DNA from: Rathayibacter oskolensis
GTDB lineage: Bacteria; Actinomycetota; Actinomycetes; Actinomycetales; Microbacteriaceae
DNA: 64,000 nt
Direction: 5' to 3'
NCBI RefSeq assembly: GCF_900177245.1
Contig: NZ_FXBM01000001.1
Coordinates: forward strand, 248,001 to 312,000
The position numbers and the translations under genes are program-made. The notes under the pieces were generated by a model. The model did no database searches and was not told where the DNA came from. It saw only the letters and a program-made list of their open reading frames with translations. Positions 18,648 to 28,941 of this stretch are shown here, piece by piece. The number at the start of each line of letters is the position of its first letter. Position 1 is the first letter of the stretch.

Positions 18648-20042
18648 GTGGCAGAACCCACCACCACCCTCGACAAGGTCATCACCCTCGCCCAGCACCG
18701 GGGATTCGTCTTCCCGTCGGGGGAGATCTACGGGGGCACCCGCTCCGCCTGGGACTACGGCCCGCTCGGCGTGGAGTTCAAGGAGAACATCAAGCGCCAG
18801 TGGTGGAAGGCGTTCGTGCAGGGCCGCGGCGACGTGGTCGGCCTCGACTCGGCCGTGATCCTCCCGACGGCGATCTGGCACGCCTCCGGTCACGTGGGGG
18901 TCTTCTCGGACCCGCTGACGGAGTCGCTGGTCACGCACAAGCGCTACCGCGCCGACCACCTCTTCGAGAAGTACGAGGAGGTGACCGGCCACCCGCCCGT
19001 GAACGGCCTCGCCGACATCCCCGACCCCGAGCACCCCGACAAGATCGGCCAGTGGACCGAGATCAAGCAGTTCTCGGGCCTGATGAAGACCTACCTCGGA
19101 GTCGTCGACGACGAGTCGGGCCTGCACTACCTGCGGCCCGAGACGGCGCAGGGCATCTTCACGAACTTCGCCAACGTGCTCCAGAGCGCGCGGAGGAAGC
19201 CGCCCTTCGGCATCGGCCAGATCGGCAAGGCGTTCCGCAACGAGATCACTCCCGGCAACTTCATCTTCCGCACCCGCGAGTTCGAGCAGATGGAGCTCGA
19301 GTTCTTCGTCGAGCCCGGCACGGACGAGGAGTGGCAGGAGACCTGGATGCAGCTCGCCTGGGACTGGTTCGTCGACCTCGGGATCGACCCCGAGAACATC
19401 CGCCAGTACGAGCACCCGAAGGACAAGCTCTCCCACTACTCCAAGCGCACGGTCGACATCGAGTACCGCTTCAGCTTCGCCTCGGGCGAGTGGGGCGAGC
19501 TGATGGGGGTCGCGAACCGCACCGACTTCGACCTCAAGACCCACATGGAGCACTCGGGCAAGGACCTCTCGTTCTTCGACCAGAACAAGAACGAGCGCTA
19601 CGTGCCGTTCGTGATCGAGCCGTCCTTCGGTCTCACGCGCGCGCTGATGGCGTTCCTCGTCGACGCCTACGAGGAGCAGGAGCTGCCGCCGAACGCCAAG
19701 GGCAAGGTCGAGACCCGGACGGTGCTGCACCTCGACCCGCGTCTCGCGCCGGTCAAGGTCGCGGTGCTGCCGCTCTCGCGCAACGAGGCGCTCTCGCCGC
19801 TCGCGCGACAGGTCGCCGATCGGCTCCGCCAGCTCTGGAACGTCGACTTCGACGACTCCGGGGCGATCGGTCGCCGCTACCGCCGCCAGGACGAGATCGG
19901 CACGCCGTTCTGCGTGACGGTCGACTTCGACTCCCTCGAGGACGACGCGGTGACGGTGCGCGACCGCGACACCATGAAGCAGGAGCGCATCCCGCTCACC
20001 GACCTCGAGTCGTACCTCTTCACGGGTCTGCGCGGCGCCTGA
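18648..20042 (+). CDS. glyS: Glycine--tRNA ligase, homodimeric class II
   Basis: 464 aa, the alpha2 type. Class II motifs: GSPLG-like [43 protein letters not shown] split across motif 2, and [10 protein letters not shown] (motif 3); the anticodon-binding domain starts near [17 protein letters not shown] start with GAGGAG 6 nt upstream. TACCAT at 18567-18572 may be the promoter -10. No T-box is seen in the short leader. Confidence 0.96.
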   Translation: MAEPTTTLDKVITLAQHRGFVFPSGEIYGGTRSAWDYGPLGVEFKENIKRQWWKAFVQGRGDVVGLDSAVILPTAIWHASGHVGVFSDPLTESLVTHKRYRADHLFEKYEEVTGHPPVNGLADIPDPEHPDKIGQWTEIKQFSGLMKTYLGVVDDESGLHYLRPETAQGIFTNFANVLQSARRKPPFGIGQIGKAFRNEITPGNFIFRTREFEQMELEFFVEPGTDEEWQETWMQLAWDWFVDLGIDPENIRQYEHPKDKLSHYSKRTVDIEYRFSFASGEWGELMGVANRTDFDLKTHMEHSGKDLSFFDQNKNERYVPFVIEPSFGLTRALMAFLVDAYEEQELPPNAKGKVETRTVLHLDPRLAPVKVAVLPLSRNEALSPLARQVADRLRQLWNVDFDDSGAIGRRYRRQDEIGTPFCVTVDFDSLEDDAVTVRDRDTMKQERIPLTDLESYLFTGLRGA

Positions 20043-20052
20043 GCGCGCGGGG

Positions 20053-20631
20053 TCAGCGCTCGCGGGCGAGCAGCGCGTAGACGAGGGTCGAGGTCCACTC
20101 GCCCTTGCTGTGCTCGTCCTCGAGGTGGTGCGCCTCGAGGCGCATGCCGAGCCGTTCGCACAGGCGGGCGGAGGCGGTGTTGCGGTCGTCGAGCTGCGCC
20201 ACGATCCGGTGGGCGCCGAGCTCGTCGAACGCCAGCGAGAGGAGCGCCCGGGCGCCCTCGGTCGCGAAGCCGAGGCCCTGCGCCTCGGGGTGCAGCACCC
20301 AGCCGATCTCGACGGCGCCCTGGGCGGCCGAGGAGACGATGAGGGTCAGATCGCCGATCACGCGTCCCGCGGACGGACCGTCGGCCGGCACCATCGCGAG
20401 CACGACGACGTCGCCGTCCGCCGCGAGGCGATCGGACGGGAGCCGCACGAGCAGGTGGGCCCGCGACTGCTCGGGCGTCCGCACCGGCCAGCGGAGGTAG
20501 CGGACCGCCTCCGGATCGCCCTGGTACTTCGCGTGGTCGGCCGCGTCCTCGAGGCTCAGCGGCCGGAGCAGGAGCCGCTCGGTGCGGATCGGCGCGGCCT
20601 CGAACGGCAGCCGCAGGCCGGGCGCGCTCAT
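20053..20631 (-). CDS. GNAT-family N-acetyltransferase
   Basis: 192 aa, RimJ/RimL-like branch. [18 protein letters not shown] at the N-terminus, [25 protein letters not shown] as the acetyl-CoA-binding motif A, and [18 protein letters not shown] as motif B. Acetyl acceptor unknown. Its ATG overlaps the hemA stop (ATGA), so it is co-translated with hemA; no functional tie to haem is evident. Confidence 0.88.
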   Translation of the reverse strand: MSAPGLRLPFEAAPIRTERLLLRPLSLEDAADHAKYQGDPEAVRYLRWPVRTPEQSRAHLLVRLPSDRLAADGDVVVLAMVPADGPSAGRVIGDLTLIVSSAAQGAVEIGWVLHPEAQGLGFATEGARALLSLAFDELGAHRIVAQLDDRNTASARLCERLGMRLEAHHLEDEHSKGEWTSTLVYALLARER

Positions 20632-21935
20632 GCGGTCGCTGCGGACTCGCCGGTCTCGTCGAGCGGGCGCGCCACGGCGGGCTCGGCGGGCACCTGGATG
20701 CCGAAGAGCGCCTCGAGTCCGGTGAGGTACGCCTCCTGCTCGCCCGCTCGGGCGTAGTCGCGGGCGCGCACGCTCGGCGTGTGCAGCAGCACACCTGCGA
20801 GGTGGCGGAGGGCCTGCTCCGTGCGTCCGTCGTCGTCGCCGCGGGAGCGTGCACGTTCGATCTCGGCGTCGAGGGCGTCGAACACGTGGGCGCGCAGGGC
20901 GACGACCGCCGGGGTGAGGCTCTTCTCGTCGGCGACGTCCGAGAACTTGCGCACCGCCTTGTCGACGAGCGCTCGCGCCTGAGTGGAGGCGTCGAGCACC
21001 TCGAGCGGGGCGTGCAGGCTGATGGTCTCGAGGTCGAGCAGCTCGACTCCGGCGAGACCGGTGACGTCGCCCGCGACGTTGCGGGGGAGCCCCAGGTCGA
21101 TCACGAGCTGACGCTCGAGGAAGGCGCCGCGGAGTCGGCCGTCGGCGAGCAGGGCCGCGTCGAGCACCGGCTCCTGCGTCGTGGTGCAGGTGATGACGAC
21201 ATCGGCGGCGACGGCCTCGACCGCGAGGCTCGCCGCATCGATCGCCCGGAGCGCCCGCCGCGCGGCGAACCCCTCGGCGCGCCCGGAGGGGGAGTGCACG
21301 GCGATGTCGACGACTCCGCGATCGCGGAGCGCGGCGACCGTGGCGCGCGCGTAGCTGCCGGTGCCGACGAGCAGCACCCGGGCGGCGCGCCAGTCGGTGA
21401 TGCGGCTCGAGGCCAGATCGAGCGCCAGGCGCACGAGCGAGCGGCCGGCACTGCCGAGGCCGGTGCGGTTCTTGATGCCGCGGGAGGTCTGCGAGGCCCG
21501 CTGGAAGAGCCGCTCGAGCTCGGACGACGTGGTGCCCAGGCGCCGCGCCTCCTCGAGCGAGCGGCGGACCTGCCCGGCGATCTCGCCCTCGCCGACCACG
21601 ACCGACTCGAGTCCGCTCGAGACGGCGAAGAGGTGCTCGGCGACGCGGTCGCCCGAGACGACGTCCACGCTCCCGCGCAGATCCTCCTGGTCGACGCCGG
21701 TCGCCGAGCTGACCGCGGCGGTGGCGGCCTCGACCGCGACGGCCTGCGCGGCCGTCAGCGGCTCGTCGATGTCGAGATAGGCCTCGAAGCGGTTGCAGGT
21801 CGCGACGACCACGGCCCCCGAGACGAAGTCGATGCCGTCCGCGAGCGCGGACGCCACGGCGGAGGAGTCGACGGAGAGCTTCTCGAGGAGATCGAAGCTG
21901 GCGTTCTTGTGCGACGCCGTCAGACACAGAAGCAC
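20628..21935 (-). CDS. hemA: Glutamyl-tRNA reductase
   Basis: 435 aa. Reduces glutamyl-tRNA(Glu) to glutamate-1-semialdehyde, first committed step of the C5 pathway to tetrapyrroles; HemL (32.3 kb) does the next step. Catalytic Cys in [12 protein letters not shown], substrate block [18 protein letters not shown]-binding [13 protein letters not shown], and the C-terminal dimerisation helices. GTG at 21935 with TACACT ending 6 nt upstream, so probably leaderless. Faces hemE across 81 bp. Confidence 0.96.
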   Translation of the reverse strand: MLLCLTASHKNASFDLLEKLSVDSSAVASALADGIDFVSGAVVVATCNRFEAYLDIDEPLTAAQAVAVEAATAAVSSATGVDQEDLRGSVDVVSGDRVAEHLFAVSSGLESVVVGEGEIAGQVRRSLEEARRLGTTSSELERLFQRASQTSRGIKNRTGLGSAGRSLVRLALDLASSRITDWRAARVLLVGTGSYARATVAALRDRGVVDIAVHSPSGRAEGFAARRALRAIDAASLAVEAVAADVVITCTTTQEPVLDAALLADGRLRGAFLERQLVIDLGLPRNVAGDVTGLAGVELLDLETISLHAPLEVLDASTQARALVDKAVRKFSDVADEKSLTPAVVALRAHVFDALDAEIERARSRGDDDGRTEQALRHLAGVLLHTPSVRARDYARAGEQEAYLTGLEALFGIQVPAEPAVARPLDETGESAATA

Positions 21936-22016
21936 CTGGGCAGTGTACGCGCGGCCGATGGGCAGCACCTCCGAGACGGAGGAAGAATGCACGGATGCGC
22001 CTGGAATAATGCCGCG
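21936..22016. promoter_or_regulatory. Divergent hemA/hemE leaderless promoters
   Basis: On the minus strand TACACT (21942-21947) ends 6 nt before the hemA GTG; on the plus strand AATAAT (22005-22010) ends 6 nt before the hemE GTG. The whole control region for both haem arms is therefore these 81 bp. No clear palindromic operator was seen. Confidence 0.6.
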
Positions 22017-23135
22017 GTGACCTCCCCCACCGCCGGCCTGCTCGACGAGCAGCACCCTCTCGCCTCCGGGCGCACCGCCGACTCCTCGCTGCTGCGCGCC
22101 TACCGCTCCGACCGGCCGGAGTCGATTCCCGTCTGGTTCATGCGCCAGGCGGGGAGGAGCCTCCCCGAGTACCGGGCCCTGCGCACGGACACCCGGATGC
22201 TCGACGCGTGCCTCGACCCCGCCCTCGCGAGCGAGATCACCCTCCAGCCGGTGCGCCGGCACGGCGTGGACGCGGCGATCTTCTTCAGCGACATCGTCAT
22301 CCCGCTGCGTCTGGCGGGCGTTGGCGTCGACATCGTGCCCGGCCGCGGTCCCGTGCTCGAGAAGCCGGTGCGCACCGCCGCCGATGTCGAGGAGCTGAGC
22401 GCGATCGACCCCGCGGTCCTCGACGAGACCCTCGAGCCCATCCGGGAGGGTGTGCGCCGCACGGTCGCGGGGCTCGGCGACACTCCGCTGATCGGCTTCG
22501 CCGGTGCGCCCTTCACGCTCGCCGCCTATCTCGTCGAGGGCGGGCCCTCGAAGGACCACATCCGCGCCCGCACCCTGATGCACTCCGATCCGGAGGCGTG
22601 GTCGCGGCTCATGGAGTGGACCGCCGAGGTCACGGGGCGCTTCCTCCGTGCGCAGGTGCTCGCCGGGGCGAGTGCGGCGCAGCTCTTCGACTCCTGGGCG
22701 GGCGCCCTCTCGCTCGCCGACTACACGGCCCACGTCGCCCCCGCCTCAGCGCGCGCGCTCGGCCACGTGCGCGATCTCGCGTTCGACCACGGCGAGATCC
22801 GCAGGAACGTGCCGATCGTGCACTTCGGCGTGGGGACGGGCGAGCTGCTCGGGGCGATGCACGGCATCGGCGCCGACGTGGTGGGGGTCGACTACCGCAT
22901 CCCGCTCGACGAGGCTAACCACCGGCTGGGCGGATTCGTGCCCGTGCAGGGCAACGTCGACCCCGCACTGCTGTCGGCCCCCTGGGAGGTCCTGGCGGCG
23001 CACGTCGACGACGTCCTCCTCCGCGGGCTGAGCGCACCGGCCCACGTGCTGAACCTCGGGCACGGCGTGCCCCCCGAGACCGATCCCGACGTGCTCACGC
23101 GCCTGGTCGCGCACGTGCACGACTGGCGGCCGTGA
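22017..23135 (+). CDS. hemE: Uroporphyrinogen decarboxylase
   Basis: 372 aa. Converts uroporphyrinogen III to coproporphyrinogen III. Hallmarks: [48 protein letters not shown] and [14 protein letters not shown] at 22017 with AATAAT 6 nt upstream and no Shine-Dalgarno. First gene of the forward haem arm; its stop overlaps hemY (GTGA). Confidence 0.97.
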   Translation: MTSPTAGLLDEQHPLASGRTADSSLLRAYRSDRPESIPVWFMRQAGRSLPEYRALRTDTRMLDACLDPALASEITLQPVRRHGVDAAIFFSDIVIPLRLAGVGVDIVPGRGPVLEKPVRTAADVEELSAIDPAVLDETLEPIREGVRRTVAGLGDTPLIGFAGAPFTLAAYLVEGGPSKDHIRARTLMHSDPEAWSRLMEWTAEVTGRFLRAQVLAGASAAQLFDSWAGALSLADYTAHVAPASARALGHVRDLAFDHGEIRRNVPIVHFGVGTGELLGAMHGIGADVVGVDYRIPLDEANHRLGGFVPVQGNVDPALLSAPWEVLAAHVDDVLLRGLSAPAHVLNLGHGVPPETDPDVLTRLVAHVHDWRP

Positions 23136-24631
23136 CCGCGGAGGGTCCCGCCGCCGACTACGACGTGGTGGTGGTCGGCGGGGGTGTCGCGGGGCTCGCC
23201 GCTGCGGCCGAGTGCCTCCGGATCGGTCTGCGCGTCGTCGTGCTCGAGGCGGGCGAGCGGGTCGGCGGCTCCGTCGCTCCGCTCGACATCGCCGGAGTCG
23301 TGCTCGACGCGGGAGCCGAGAGCTTCGCCACTCGGGGCGGTCACGTCGAGGCGGCGCTCTCGGCCCTGATGATCGACGGGCGCCCCCTCGTCGAGTCCGT
23401 GGTCGAGCCGAGCACCGGCGGCTCGTGGCTGCACCTCTCGGGCGGCCGCTCCGTCCCGTCGCCGCGGGCGGGGATCCTCGGGATCCCCGGCATCCCGCTG
23501 GCTCCCGACGTCGTCCGCGCGATCGGCCGCCGCGGTGCGGCCCGCGCCTGGCTCGACGGGCTGATGCCGGTGCTGCGCATCGGCCGCGCCCACTCGCTGG
23601 CCGAGCTCGTCCGCACCCGGATGGGCGTGCGCGTGCTCGAGGACCTGGTCGCGCCGGTCGTCTCGGGGGTCTACTCGACTCGGCCCGAGGACATCGACGT
23701 CGAGGTCGCCGCCCCGGGCCTGAACGGCGCGATCACCCGCCGCGGCTCGCTCGCGGGGGCGGTCTCGGCGCTCCGCGCGAATCTGCCGGCAGGAGTCGCG
23801 GTCCGGGGGATCGACGGCGGGATGCACCGACTGGTCGACGCCCTCGTGGCGCGGATCGACTACCTGTCGGGCGAGATCCGCGTCGGTGCGGTCGTGACGG
23901 GCCTCGACCGGCACGCGGACGGGCTCTTCCGGCTCGAGACCGCCGACGGCCGGCTCTCGGCCCGCTCCGTCATCGTCGCGACTCCCGAGCGCGACGCGCG
24001 CGCGCTGCTCGCCGGTCTCGTGCCCGCGGTGCGGGACGAGGGCGAGCCGACCGACGACTCCGTCGAGCTCGTGACCCTCGTCGTCGACGATCCGCGCCTG
24101 GATGCGGCACCCCGCGGCTCCGGAGTGCTGGTCGCCCCGACCGCCGGCGACGTGACGGCCAAGGCCCTCACCCACGCCACCGCGAAGTGGGAGTGGCTCG
24201 CGCGCAGCCTGCCCGCCGGCAGGCACGTGCTCCGCCTCTCCTACGGCAGACCCGGCGAGCGGCCGCCGCTCGAGGGCGCGAGCGACGCGGAGGCGGCGGC
24301 GATCGCCCTGCGGGACGCCTCCGTGCTGCTCGGCCTGGAGCTCGACCCCGCGTCCCTCCTCGACTCCGCGCGCGTGCGCTGGGCGAACGTCAGGCCCGCG
24401 GCGGCTCTGGGCCGGCGCGCGCACCTCGACGCGTTCCGCGAGGCCCTCGCTCCGGTGGAGGGGGTCGCGGTCACCGGCACCTGGCTGGCCGGCACGGGTC
24501 TCGCCTCCGTCCTGCCGCACGCCGCAGAGACCTCGGCTCTTATCCGGCGCCGACTGGTGCGTCAAGGCGTCGGCATTCCGCGCGAAGGATATGACGGTGA
24601 CGGCTACTCTGGGTCGCAGGCATCCGCGTGA
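23132..24631 (+). CDS. hemY: Coproporphyrinogen III oxidase, HemY/CgoX type
   Basis: 499 aa FAD enzyme. GxGxxG in VVVVGGGVAGLAAAAE, followed by LEAGERVGGSV; AESFATRGG; C-terminal VTGTWLAGTGLASVLPHA. In actinobacteria this enzyme oxidises coproporphyrinogen III to coproporphyrin III, consistent with ChdC and CpfC downstream. GTG start overlaps the hemE stop by 4 nt. Confidence 0.93.
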   Translation: MTAEGPAADYDVVVVGGGVAGLAAAAECLRIGLRVVVLEAGERVGGSVAPLDIAGVVLDAGAESFATRGGHVEAALSALMIDGRPLVESVVEPSTGGSWLHLSGGRSVPSPRAGILGIPGIPLAPDVVRAIGRRGAARAWLDGLMPVLRIGRAHSLAELVRTRMGVRVLEDLVAPVVSGVYSTRPEDIDVEVAAPGLNGAITRRGSLAGAVSALRANLPAGVAVRGIDGGMHRLVDALVARIDYLSGEIRVGAVVTGLDRHADGLFRLETADGRLSARSVIVATPERDARALLAGLVPAVRDEGEPTDDSVELVTLVVDDPRLDAAPRGSGVLVAPTAGDVTAKALTHATAKWEWLARSLPAGRHVLRLSYGRPGERPPLEGASDAEAAAIALRDASVLLGLELDPASLLDSARVRWANVRPAAALGRRAHLDAFREALAPVEGVAVTGTWLAGTGLASVLPHAAETSALIRRRLVRQGVGIPREGYDGDGYSGSQASA

Positions 24632-24707
24632 GCGCGGCGTGCCCCGACACGAGTGGTCATCGACCGCGTGAACGAGCCGCACGAGCGGGTCAGGACGAGG
24701 AGTAGGC

Positions 24708-25076
24708 GTGAAGGGCAAGATTCTTTTCGTGGCAGGAGCCGCAGCCGGATACGTGCTGGGAGCACGGGCCGGCCGCAAGCGGTACGAGCAGATCGCCGCG
24801 GCGGCGAACCGGTTCTGGCAGACTCAGCCGGTGCAGGACGTCGCGGGAGCGGTCGGCGGAGCGGCGAAGACGCAGCTCAGCACCGTCTCGGACAAGGCCT
24901 ACGAGGTCGTGCGATCGGTCGTCGTGAAGGCGGTCTCCGGCAGCAGGAAGAGCCAGGGCGCCACCGACGCCGAGGCGACCGCCGCTGCGCGCGAGGCCGC
25001 GGCCAAGGTCGACGAGGCCGCCGCATCGGCCGGCTCCGGAGGCGCGGCGTCGTCCTCCTCCACCAGCAAGGCGTAG
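24708..25076 (+). CDS. YtxH-like small envelope protein
   Basis: 122 aa. N-terminal KILFVAGAAAGYVLGARAGRKRYEQI is one hydrophobic helix followed by a basic patch, typical of YtxH-like actinobacterial proteins; the middle is amphipathic helix and the last 50 residues are Ala/Ser-rich. GTG start with GAGGAG 5 nt upstream. Role unknown; sits within the haem cluster 76 nt after hemY. Confidence 0.75.
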   Translation: MKGKILFVAGAAAGYVLGARAGRKRYEQIAAAANRFWQTQPVQDVAGAVGGAAKTQLSTVSDKAYEVVRSVVVKAVSGSRKSQGATDAEATAAAREAAAKVDEAAASAGSGGAASSSSTSKA

Positions 25077-25137
25077 TCCTCATCCCCTCGGCCCGGTGCC
25101 CAGGGCCGGCCCGTCCCACCCTCGAGGAGCTCCCGTG

Positions 25138-25548
25138 GTGAACGAACGCAATCCGAAGAACGCCCGGTCGCTGGGCGAGCTGGTCGGCGACCTCCCCGGT
25201 CTCGTCATCGAGCTCGTGAAGGCCGAGATCGCCTCGCTCAAGAACGAGCTGTCGGGCAAGGCGAAGAGCGCAGGACTCGCGGTGGCGCTGTTCGCCGTCG
25301 CCGCGTTCTTCCTCCTCACCGCCTGGGCCACGCTGGTCACGTTCGCGATCATCGGCATCGCCTCGTGGCTCCCCGCGTGGCTGTCGGCCCTGATCGTCAC
25401 CGTGTTCTTCCTGCTGGTGGCCGTCGTGCTCGCCCTGATCGGCGTCAGGTCGATCAAGAAGGCGGTGCCGCCGGTGCCGCAGGATTCGATCGAGAGCATC
25501 AAGAAGGACGTCCAGGCGTTCAAGGGAGTCGGCAGCTATGACAACTGA
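25138..25548 (+). CDS. Holin-X-like (phage holin family) membrane protein
   Basis: 136 aa. Two hydrophobic segments (about residues 40-65 and 70-97) between an amphipathic N-terminal helix and a short charged tail, matching the actinobacterial holin-superfamily family often found next to DUF3618 proteins. There is no phage context, so lysis function is unlikely. GTG 25138 lies 8 nt after GAGGAG; GTG 25135 is equally in frame at 5 nt. Confidence 0.75.
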   Translation: MNERNPKNARSLGELVGDLPGLVIELVKAEIASLKNELSGKAKSAGLAVALFAVAAFFLLTAWATLVTFAIIGIASWLPAWLSALIVTVFFLLVAVVLALIGVRSIKKAVPPVPQDSIESIKKDVQAFKGVGSYDN

Positions 25549-25840
25549 TCGCGCGGTATCCACCACCACCCCCCGGTTCGTCGACCCCGCCGAGCTCAAG
25601 CCCGACCAGCTGAAGGCCGACATCGTGCGGGCGCGCACCGAGCTGGCGGCGACCCTCGACGCCATCGAGTACAAGGTGAACGTGCCCCGCAAGCTCCGGC
25701 ACGCGCAGCGCACGCTCGAGCGCAAGATCCAGGTCGTCCGCCGGCAGAACCCGACGGCGCTGATCGCGGGCGCCGCCGGTGCGGCAGCGGCGGTCGGGCT
25801 GGTCGCCTGGGGCATCGTCCGCGCGGTCACCGAGGACTGA
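25538..25840 (+). CDS. DUF3618 family membrane protein
   Basis: 100 aa. Conserved KADIVRARTELAATLDAIEYKVNVP, the DUF3618 signature, then a basic amphipathic helix and one C-terminal membrane helix (TALIAGAAGAAAAVGLVAWG). Overlaps the holin-like gene by 11 nt, so the two are coupled and probably act together in the envelope. Confidence 0.82.
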   Translation: MTTDRAVSTTTPRFVDPAELKPDQLKADIVRARTELAATLDAIEYKVNVPRKLRHAQRTLERKIQVVRRQNPTALIAGAAGAAAAVGLVAWGIVRAVTED

Positions 25841-25845
25841 CGCCG

Positions 25846-25866
25846 CTCCGGCGCTAGCGGCCGGAG
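25846..25866 (+). terminator. Hairpin after the DUF3618 gene
   Basis: CTCCGG-N9-CCGGAG with CGCTAGCG palindrome inside the loop, 6 nt after the stop. It separates the small-protein trio from chdC, which has its own leaderless promoter 60 bp further on. No U-run. Confidence 0.5.
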
Positions 25867-25929
25867 GGCCCCGGCGCCAGAGCCTCCGCCGCTTTTGTGC
25901 ATCCGCACGGGCGGAGGGATGATGGGTCA

Positions 25930-26706
25930 ATGACCGATCAGACCGCCGATCCGGCGGGTCCCGTTCAGTCCGCCCCCGACACGAGCGCCGCCGTTCCGGC
26001 GCCGCAGCCCCCCGCCGATCAGGCTCCCGCCGATCAGGCGCTGGGATACACGCTCTGGGCGGTTCTCCGCAGGGATCCCGCACGTCCGTTCACCGTCCCC
26101 GCCCCCGCCACCACGGCCGTGAAGCAGTACGAGTCCGTCGTCGCGAAGCTCGCCGACGAGGGTGTCACCCTTCGCGGCACCTACGACGTGTCCGCGCTGC
26201 GGGCCGACGCCGACCTCATGCTCTGGCTGACCGGCTCCGAGCCCGAGGAGCTCCAGCGCGCGTACCGCGAACTGCGGCGGACCGTGCTGCTCGCAGGCCT
26301 GCTGCCGACGTGGAACGCGATGGGCGTCCACCGCGACGCCGAGTTCAGCTCGAACCACCTGCCCGCCTACATGCGCGGCAAGGCACCGGCCCGCTGGCTC
26401 ACGGTCTACCCGTTCGTCCGCTCCTACGAGTGGTACATCCTCCCCGAGGAGGAGCGGCGCACGATGCTCGCGCAGCACGGCCGCCAGGGCTCCCGCTTCC
26501 GCTCCGTGCTGACCAACACGGTCGCCTCCTTCTCGCTCGGCGACTACGAGTGGATCCTCGCCCTCGAGGACGAGGAGCTCGTCAATCTCGTCGATCTCAT
26601 GCGCGATCTGCGTGCGACGGAGGCGCGCAGGCACGTGCGCGAAGAGGTCCCGTTCTACACAGGCCGGCGCATCGAGGCCGACCAGATCGCAGAGGTGCTC
26701 CGATGA
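25930..26706 (+). CDS. chdC: Coproheme decarboxylase (HemQ)
   Basis: 258 aa, chlorite-dismutase-like fold. Peroxide-dependent decarboxylation of coproheme III to haem b, last step of the Gram-positive pathway. Features: YTLWAVLRRDP start of the domain after a 40-residue Pro/Ala-rich tail, LMLWLTGSEPEELQRAYRELR, YPFVRSYEWYILPEEERR containing the conserved Tyr region, and LAQHGRQG. ATG at 25930 with GATGAT ending 6 nt upstream. Stop overlaps cpfC (ATGA). Confidence 0.93.
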   Translation: MTDQTADPAGPVQSAPDTSAAVPAPQPPADQAPADQALGYTLWAVLRRDPARPFTVPAPATTAVKQYESVVAKLADEGVTLRGTYDVSALRADADLMLWLTGSEPEELQRAYRELRRTVLLAGLLPTWNAMGVHRDAEFSSNHLPAYMRGKAPARWLTVYPFVRSYEWYILPEEERRTMLAQHGRQGSRFRSVLTNTVASFSLGDYEWILALEDEELVNLVDLMRDLRATEARRHVREEVPFYTGRRIEADQIAEVLR

Positions 26707-27923
26707 GCGACACGACCCCCGACTCCGCTCAGATCCTCGTCCGCGGGGCGACGCCCGCGGCGTCCTCCGGACCCGAGCACGTCGAGGTGCCCGTCGCCTA
26801 CGACGCGATCCTCCTCGCCGGCTTCGGCGGCCCCGAGGGGCAGGACGACGTCATCCCGTTCCTCCGGAACGTGACACGCGGCCGCGGGATCCCGGAGGAG
26901 CGCCTCGAGGAGGTCGCCCACCACTACCGCCACTTCGGCGGTGTCAGCCCGATCAACGCGCAGAACCGCGCGCTGAAGGCCGCTCTCGAGGCCGAGCTCG
27001 CGAACCGGGGCATCGACCTGCCGGTGATCTGGGGCAACCGCAACTGGGCCCCTTACATGAGCGAGGCGGTGGCGGAGGCGAAGGAGCGCGGCTTCTCGAA
27101 CCTGATCGCGATCGCGACCAGCGCCTACTCCTCCTTCTCGTCCTGCCGGCAGTACCGCGAGGACTACGCCGCAGCGCTGGACGCCACCGGCCTCGAGGGC
27201 GAGGTGCGGATCGATAAGGTCCGGCAGTTCTTCGATCACCCGGGGTTCGTCATGCCGTTCGTCACGGCACTGCACGACGGTCTCGAGGAGCTGCAGGGGC
27301 GCCTCCCGGGCCTCGACCTCTCCACCGAGGTGGAGGTGCTGTTCTCGACGCACTCGATCCCGATGGCCGACGCCGAGCGCAGTGGGCCGCACGAGCGGCA
27401 CGACGACGGCACGGTCGTCGATGTGAACGGCTTCGGACCCGGCGGAGCCTACGAGGCGCAGCACCTCGCGGTCGCGGAGGTCGTGATGGCCGCCGCCACC
27501 ACCGTGGACGTGCCGTGGCAGCTCGTCTACCAGTCGCGCTCCGGCCCGCCCACGCAGCCGTGGCTCGAGCCCGACATCAACGACGCGATCGCCGAGCTGC
27601 CCGCGCGCGGGCGCAAGGCCGTCGTCATCGTGCCGCTCGGCTTCGTGTCGGACCACATGGAGGTCATGTGGGACCTCGACAACGAGGCGCTCGAGACCTC
27701 GGAGGAGAACGGGCTGGTCGCGATCCGCGTCGCCACGCCGGGGACCGACCCGGTCTACGTCGCGGGCCTGGTCGACCTCGTCCTGGAGCGGATCAACGGC
27801 ACGCCGACCGAGGAGCGGCCGTCGATGACGGCGCTCGGCCCCTGGTACGACGTGTGCCGCCCCGGCTGCTGCGAGAACGTCCGCGCCGGCTTCAAGCCCG
27901 CTCTCGCCGGGGTCGCCCCGTGA
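26703..27923 (+). CDS. cpfC: Coproporphyrin ferrochelatase
   Basis: 406 aa (hemH). Inserts ferrous iron into coproporphyrin III before ChdC acts. Family blocks: ILLAGFGGPEG, YRHFGGVSPINAQNR, ATSAYSSFSSCRQYRED, LFSTHSIPMAD with catalytic His, and VIVPLGFVSDHMEVMWDLD. The Cys in SSCRQY and the C-terminal CRPGCC fit the [2Fe-2S] ligands known in actinobacterial ferrochelatases. About 30 extra residues precede the domain. ATG overlaps chdC. Confidence 0.95.
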   Translation: MSDTTPDSAQILVRGATPAASSGPEHVEVPVAYDAILLAGFGGPEGQDDVIPFLRNVTRGRGIPEERLEEVAHHYRHFGGVSPINAQNRALKAALEAELANRGIDLPVIWGNRNWAPYMSEAVAEAKERGFSNLIAIATSAYSSFSSCRQYREDYAAALDATGLEGEVRIDKVRQFFDHPGFVMPFVTALHDGLEELQGRLPGLDLSTEVEVLFSTHSIPMADAERSGPHERHDDGTVVDVNGFGPGGAYEAQHLAVAEVVMAAATTVDVPWQLVYQSRSGPPTQPWLEPDINDAIAELPARGRKAVVIVPLGFVSDHMEVMWDLDNEALETSEENGLVAIRVATPGTDPVYVAGLVDLVLERINGTPTEERPSMTALGPWYDVCRPGCCENVRAGFKPALAGVAP

Positions 27924-27939
27924 TGCGCGGCCTCGTTCC

Positions 27940-28941
27940 GTGAGCATCCGAGTCGGCACCCGCGCGAGCGCGCTCGCGGTGGCGCAGACCCGGATGACGG
28001 CGGACCGCATGGCCGCCGCGGCGGGTGTCCCCGTCGAACTCGTGCGCATCGAGTCCGACGGCGACCGGATGCGCGGATCGCTCGCGTCGCTCGGCGGTAC
28101 CGGCGTGTTCGTCAGCGCCCTCCGCGACGCGCTGCTCGCCGGCCGCTGCGACGCGATCGTGCACTCGCTCAAGGATCTGCCGACCGCGCCGGTCGAGGGC
28201 CTTCTGCTGGGCGCGGTGCCCGAGCGCGAGGATCCGCGCGACGCCCTCTGCGCGCGCGACGGCCGGACGCTCGCGACCCTGCCGGCCGGCGCCCGGGTGG
28301 GCACCGGCTCGCCGCGGCGCCGGGCGGCGCTGCTCGCCGCCCGGCCGGATCTCGAGATCGTCGACATCCGCGGCAACATCGACACCAGGCTGCGCCGGGT
28401 GACGGAGGAGAGCGCCGCTCCCCTCGACGCCATCGTGCTCGCCGTGTCGGGGCTCCGCAGGCTCGGTCGCACCGAGGCGATCACCGAGCTGCTCGACTTC
28501 GACGTGTCGCCGCATGCTCCCGGGCAGGGCGCTCTCGCGATCGAAGTGCGCGATGAGGAGCCGTCGGACGAGCTCCGAGCGGCCCTCGCCGCCGTCGAGC
28601 ACGTGGAGACGCGCGCCGCCATCACGGCGGAGCGTGCGCTGCTCGCCGCGCTCGAAGCGGGGTGCGCCGCGCCGATCGGCGCCTCGGCGTCCGTGGACGG
28701 CGACGAGGTCGTGCTGCACGGCGTCGTGTTCGCGACCGACGGGACCGCGTCCCTCTCGCGATCGGTGTCGGAGCGGATCGGTAACGGTTCGGGGGGCGGA
28801 GGTCGACATCTGGCGGTTTCGCAGTATGGTGGTCGCGAACTGCCCGTCGTCGAAGCCGCGTTCCGCTGCGGCTCTGTGCTCGCCGAGGCGCTTCTCGGTG
28901 CGGGTGCCGCCGAACTCGCACCTCTGGGAGCCCCTTCGTGA
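27940..28941 (+). CDS. hemC: Porphobilinogen deaminase
   Basis: 333 aa. Polymerises four porphobilinogen molecules to hydroxymethylbilane. IRVGTRASALAVAQT, IVHSLKDLPTA (catalytic Asp), GTGSPRRRA, RGNIDTRLRR and ALEAGCAAPIG with the dipyrromethane-binding Cys. The C-terminal stretch encoded at about 28775-28860 has rarer codons and lower GC than the rest. GTG start 16 nt after cpfC; stop overlaps hemD (GTGA). Confidence 0.95.
   Translation: MSIRVGTRASALAVAQTRMTADRMAAAAGVPVELVRIESDGDRMRGSLASLGGTGVFVSALRDALLAGRCDAIVHSLKDLPTAPVEGLLLGAVPEREDPRDALCARDGRTLATLPAGARVGTGSPRRRAALLAARPDLEIVDIRGNIDTRLRRVTEESAAPLDAIVLAVSGLRRLGRTEAITELLDFDVSPHAPGQGALAIEVRDEEPSDELRAALAAVEHVETRAAITAERALLAALEAGCAAPIGASASVDGDEVVLHGVVFATDGTASLSRSVSERIGNGSGGGGRHLAVSQYGGRELPVVEAAFRCGSVLAEALLGAGAAELAPLGAPS

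Noticed and set aside
25138-25548. Prophage remnant suggested by the holin-like protein
   Set aside because: No other phage gene, attachment site or composition change nearby; the family occurs in non-phage loci beside DUF3618 genes.
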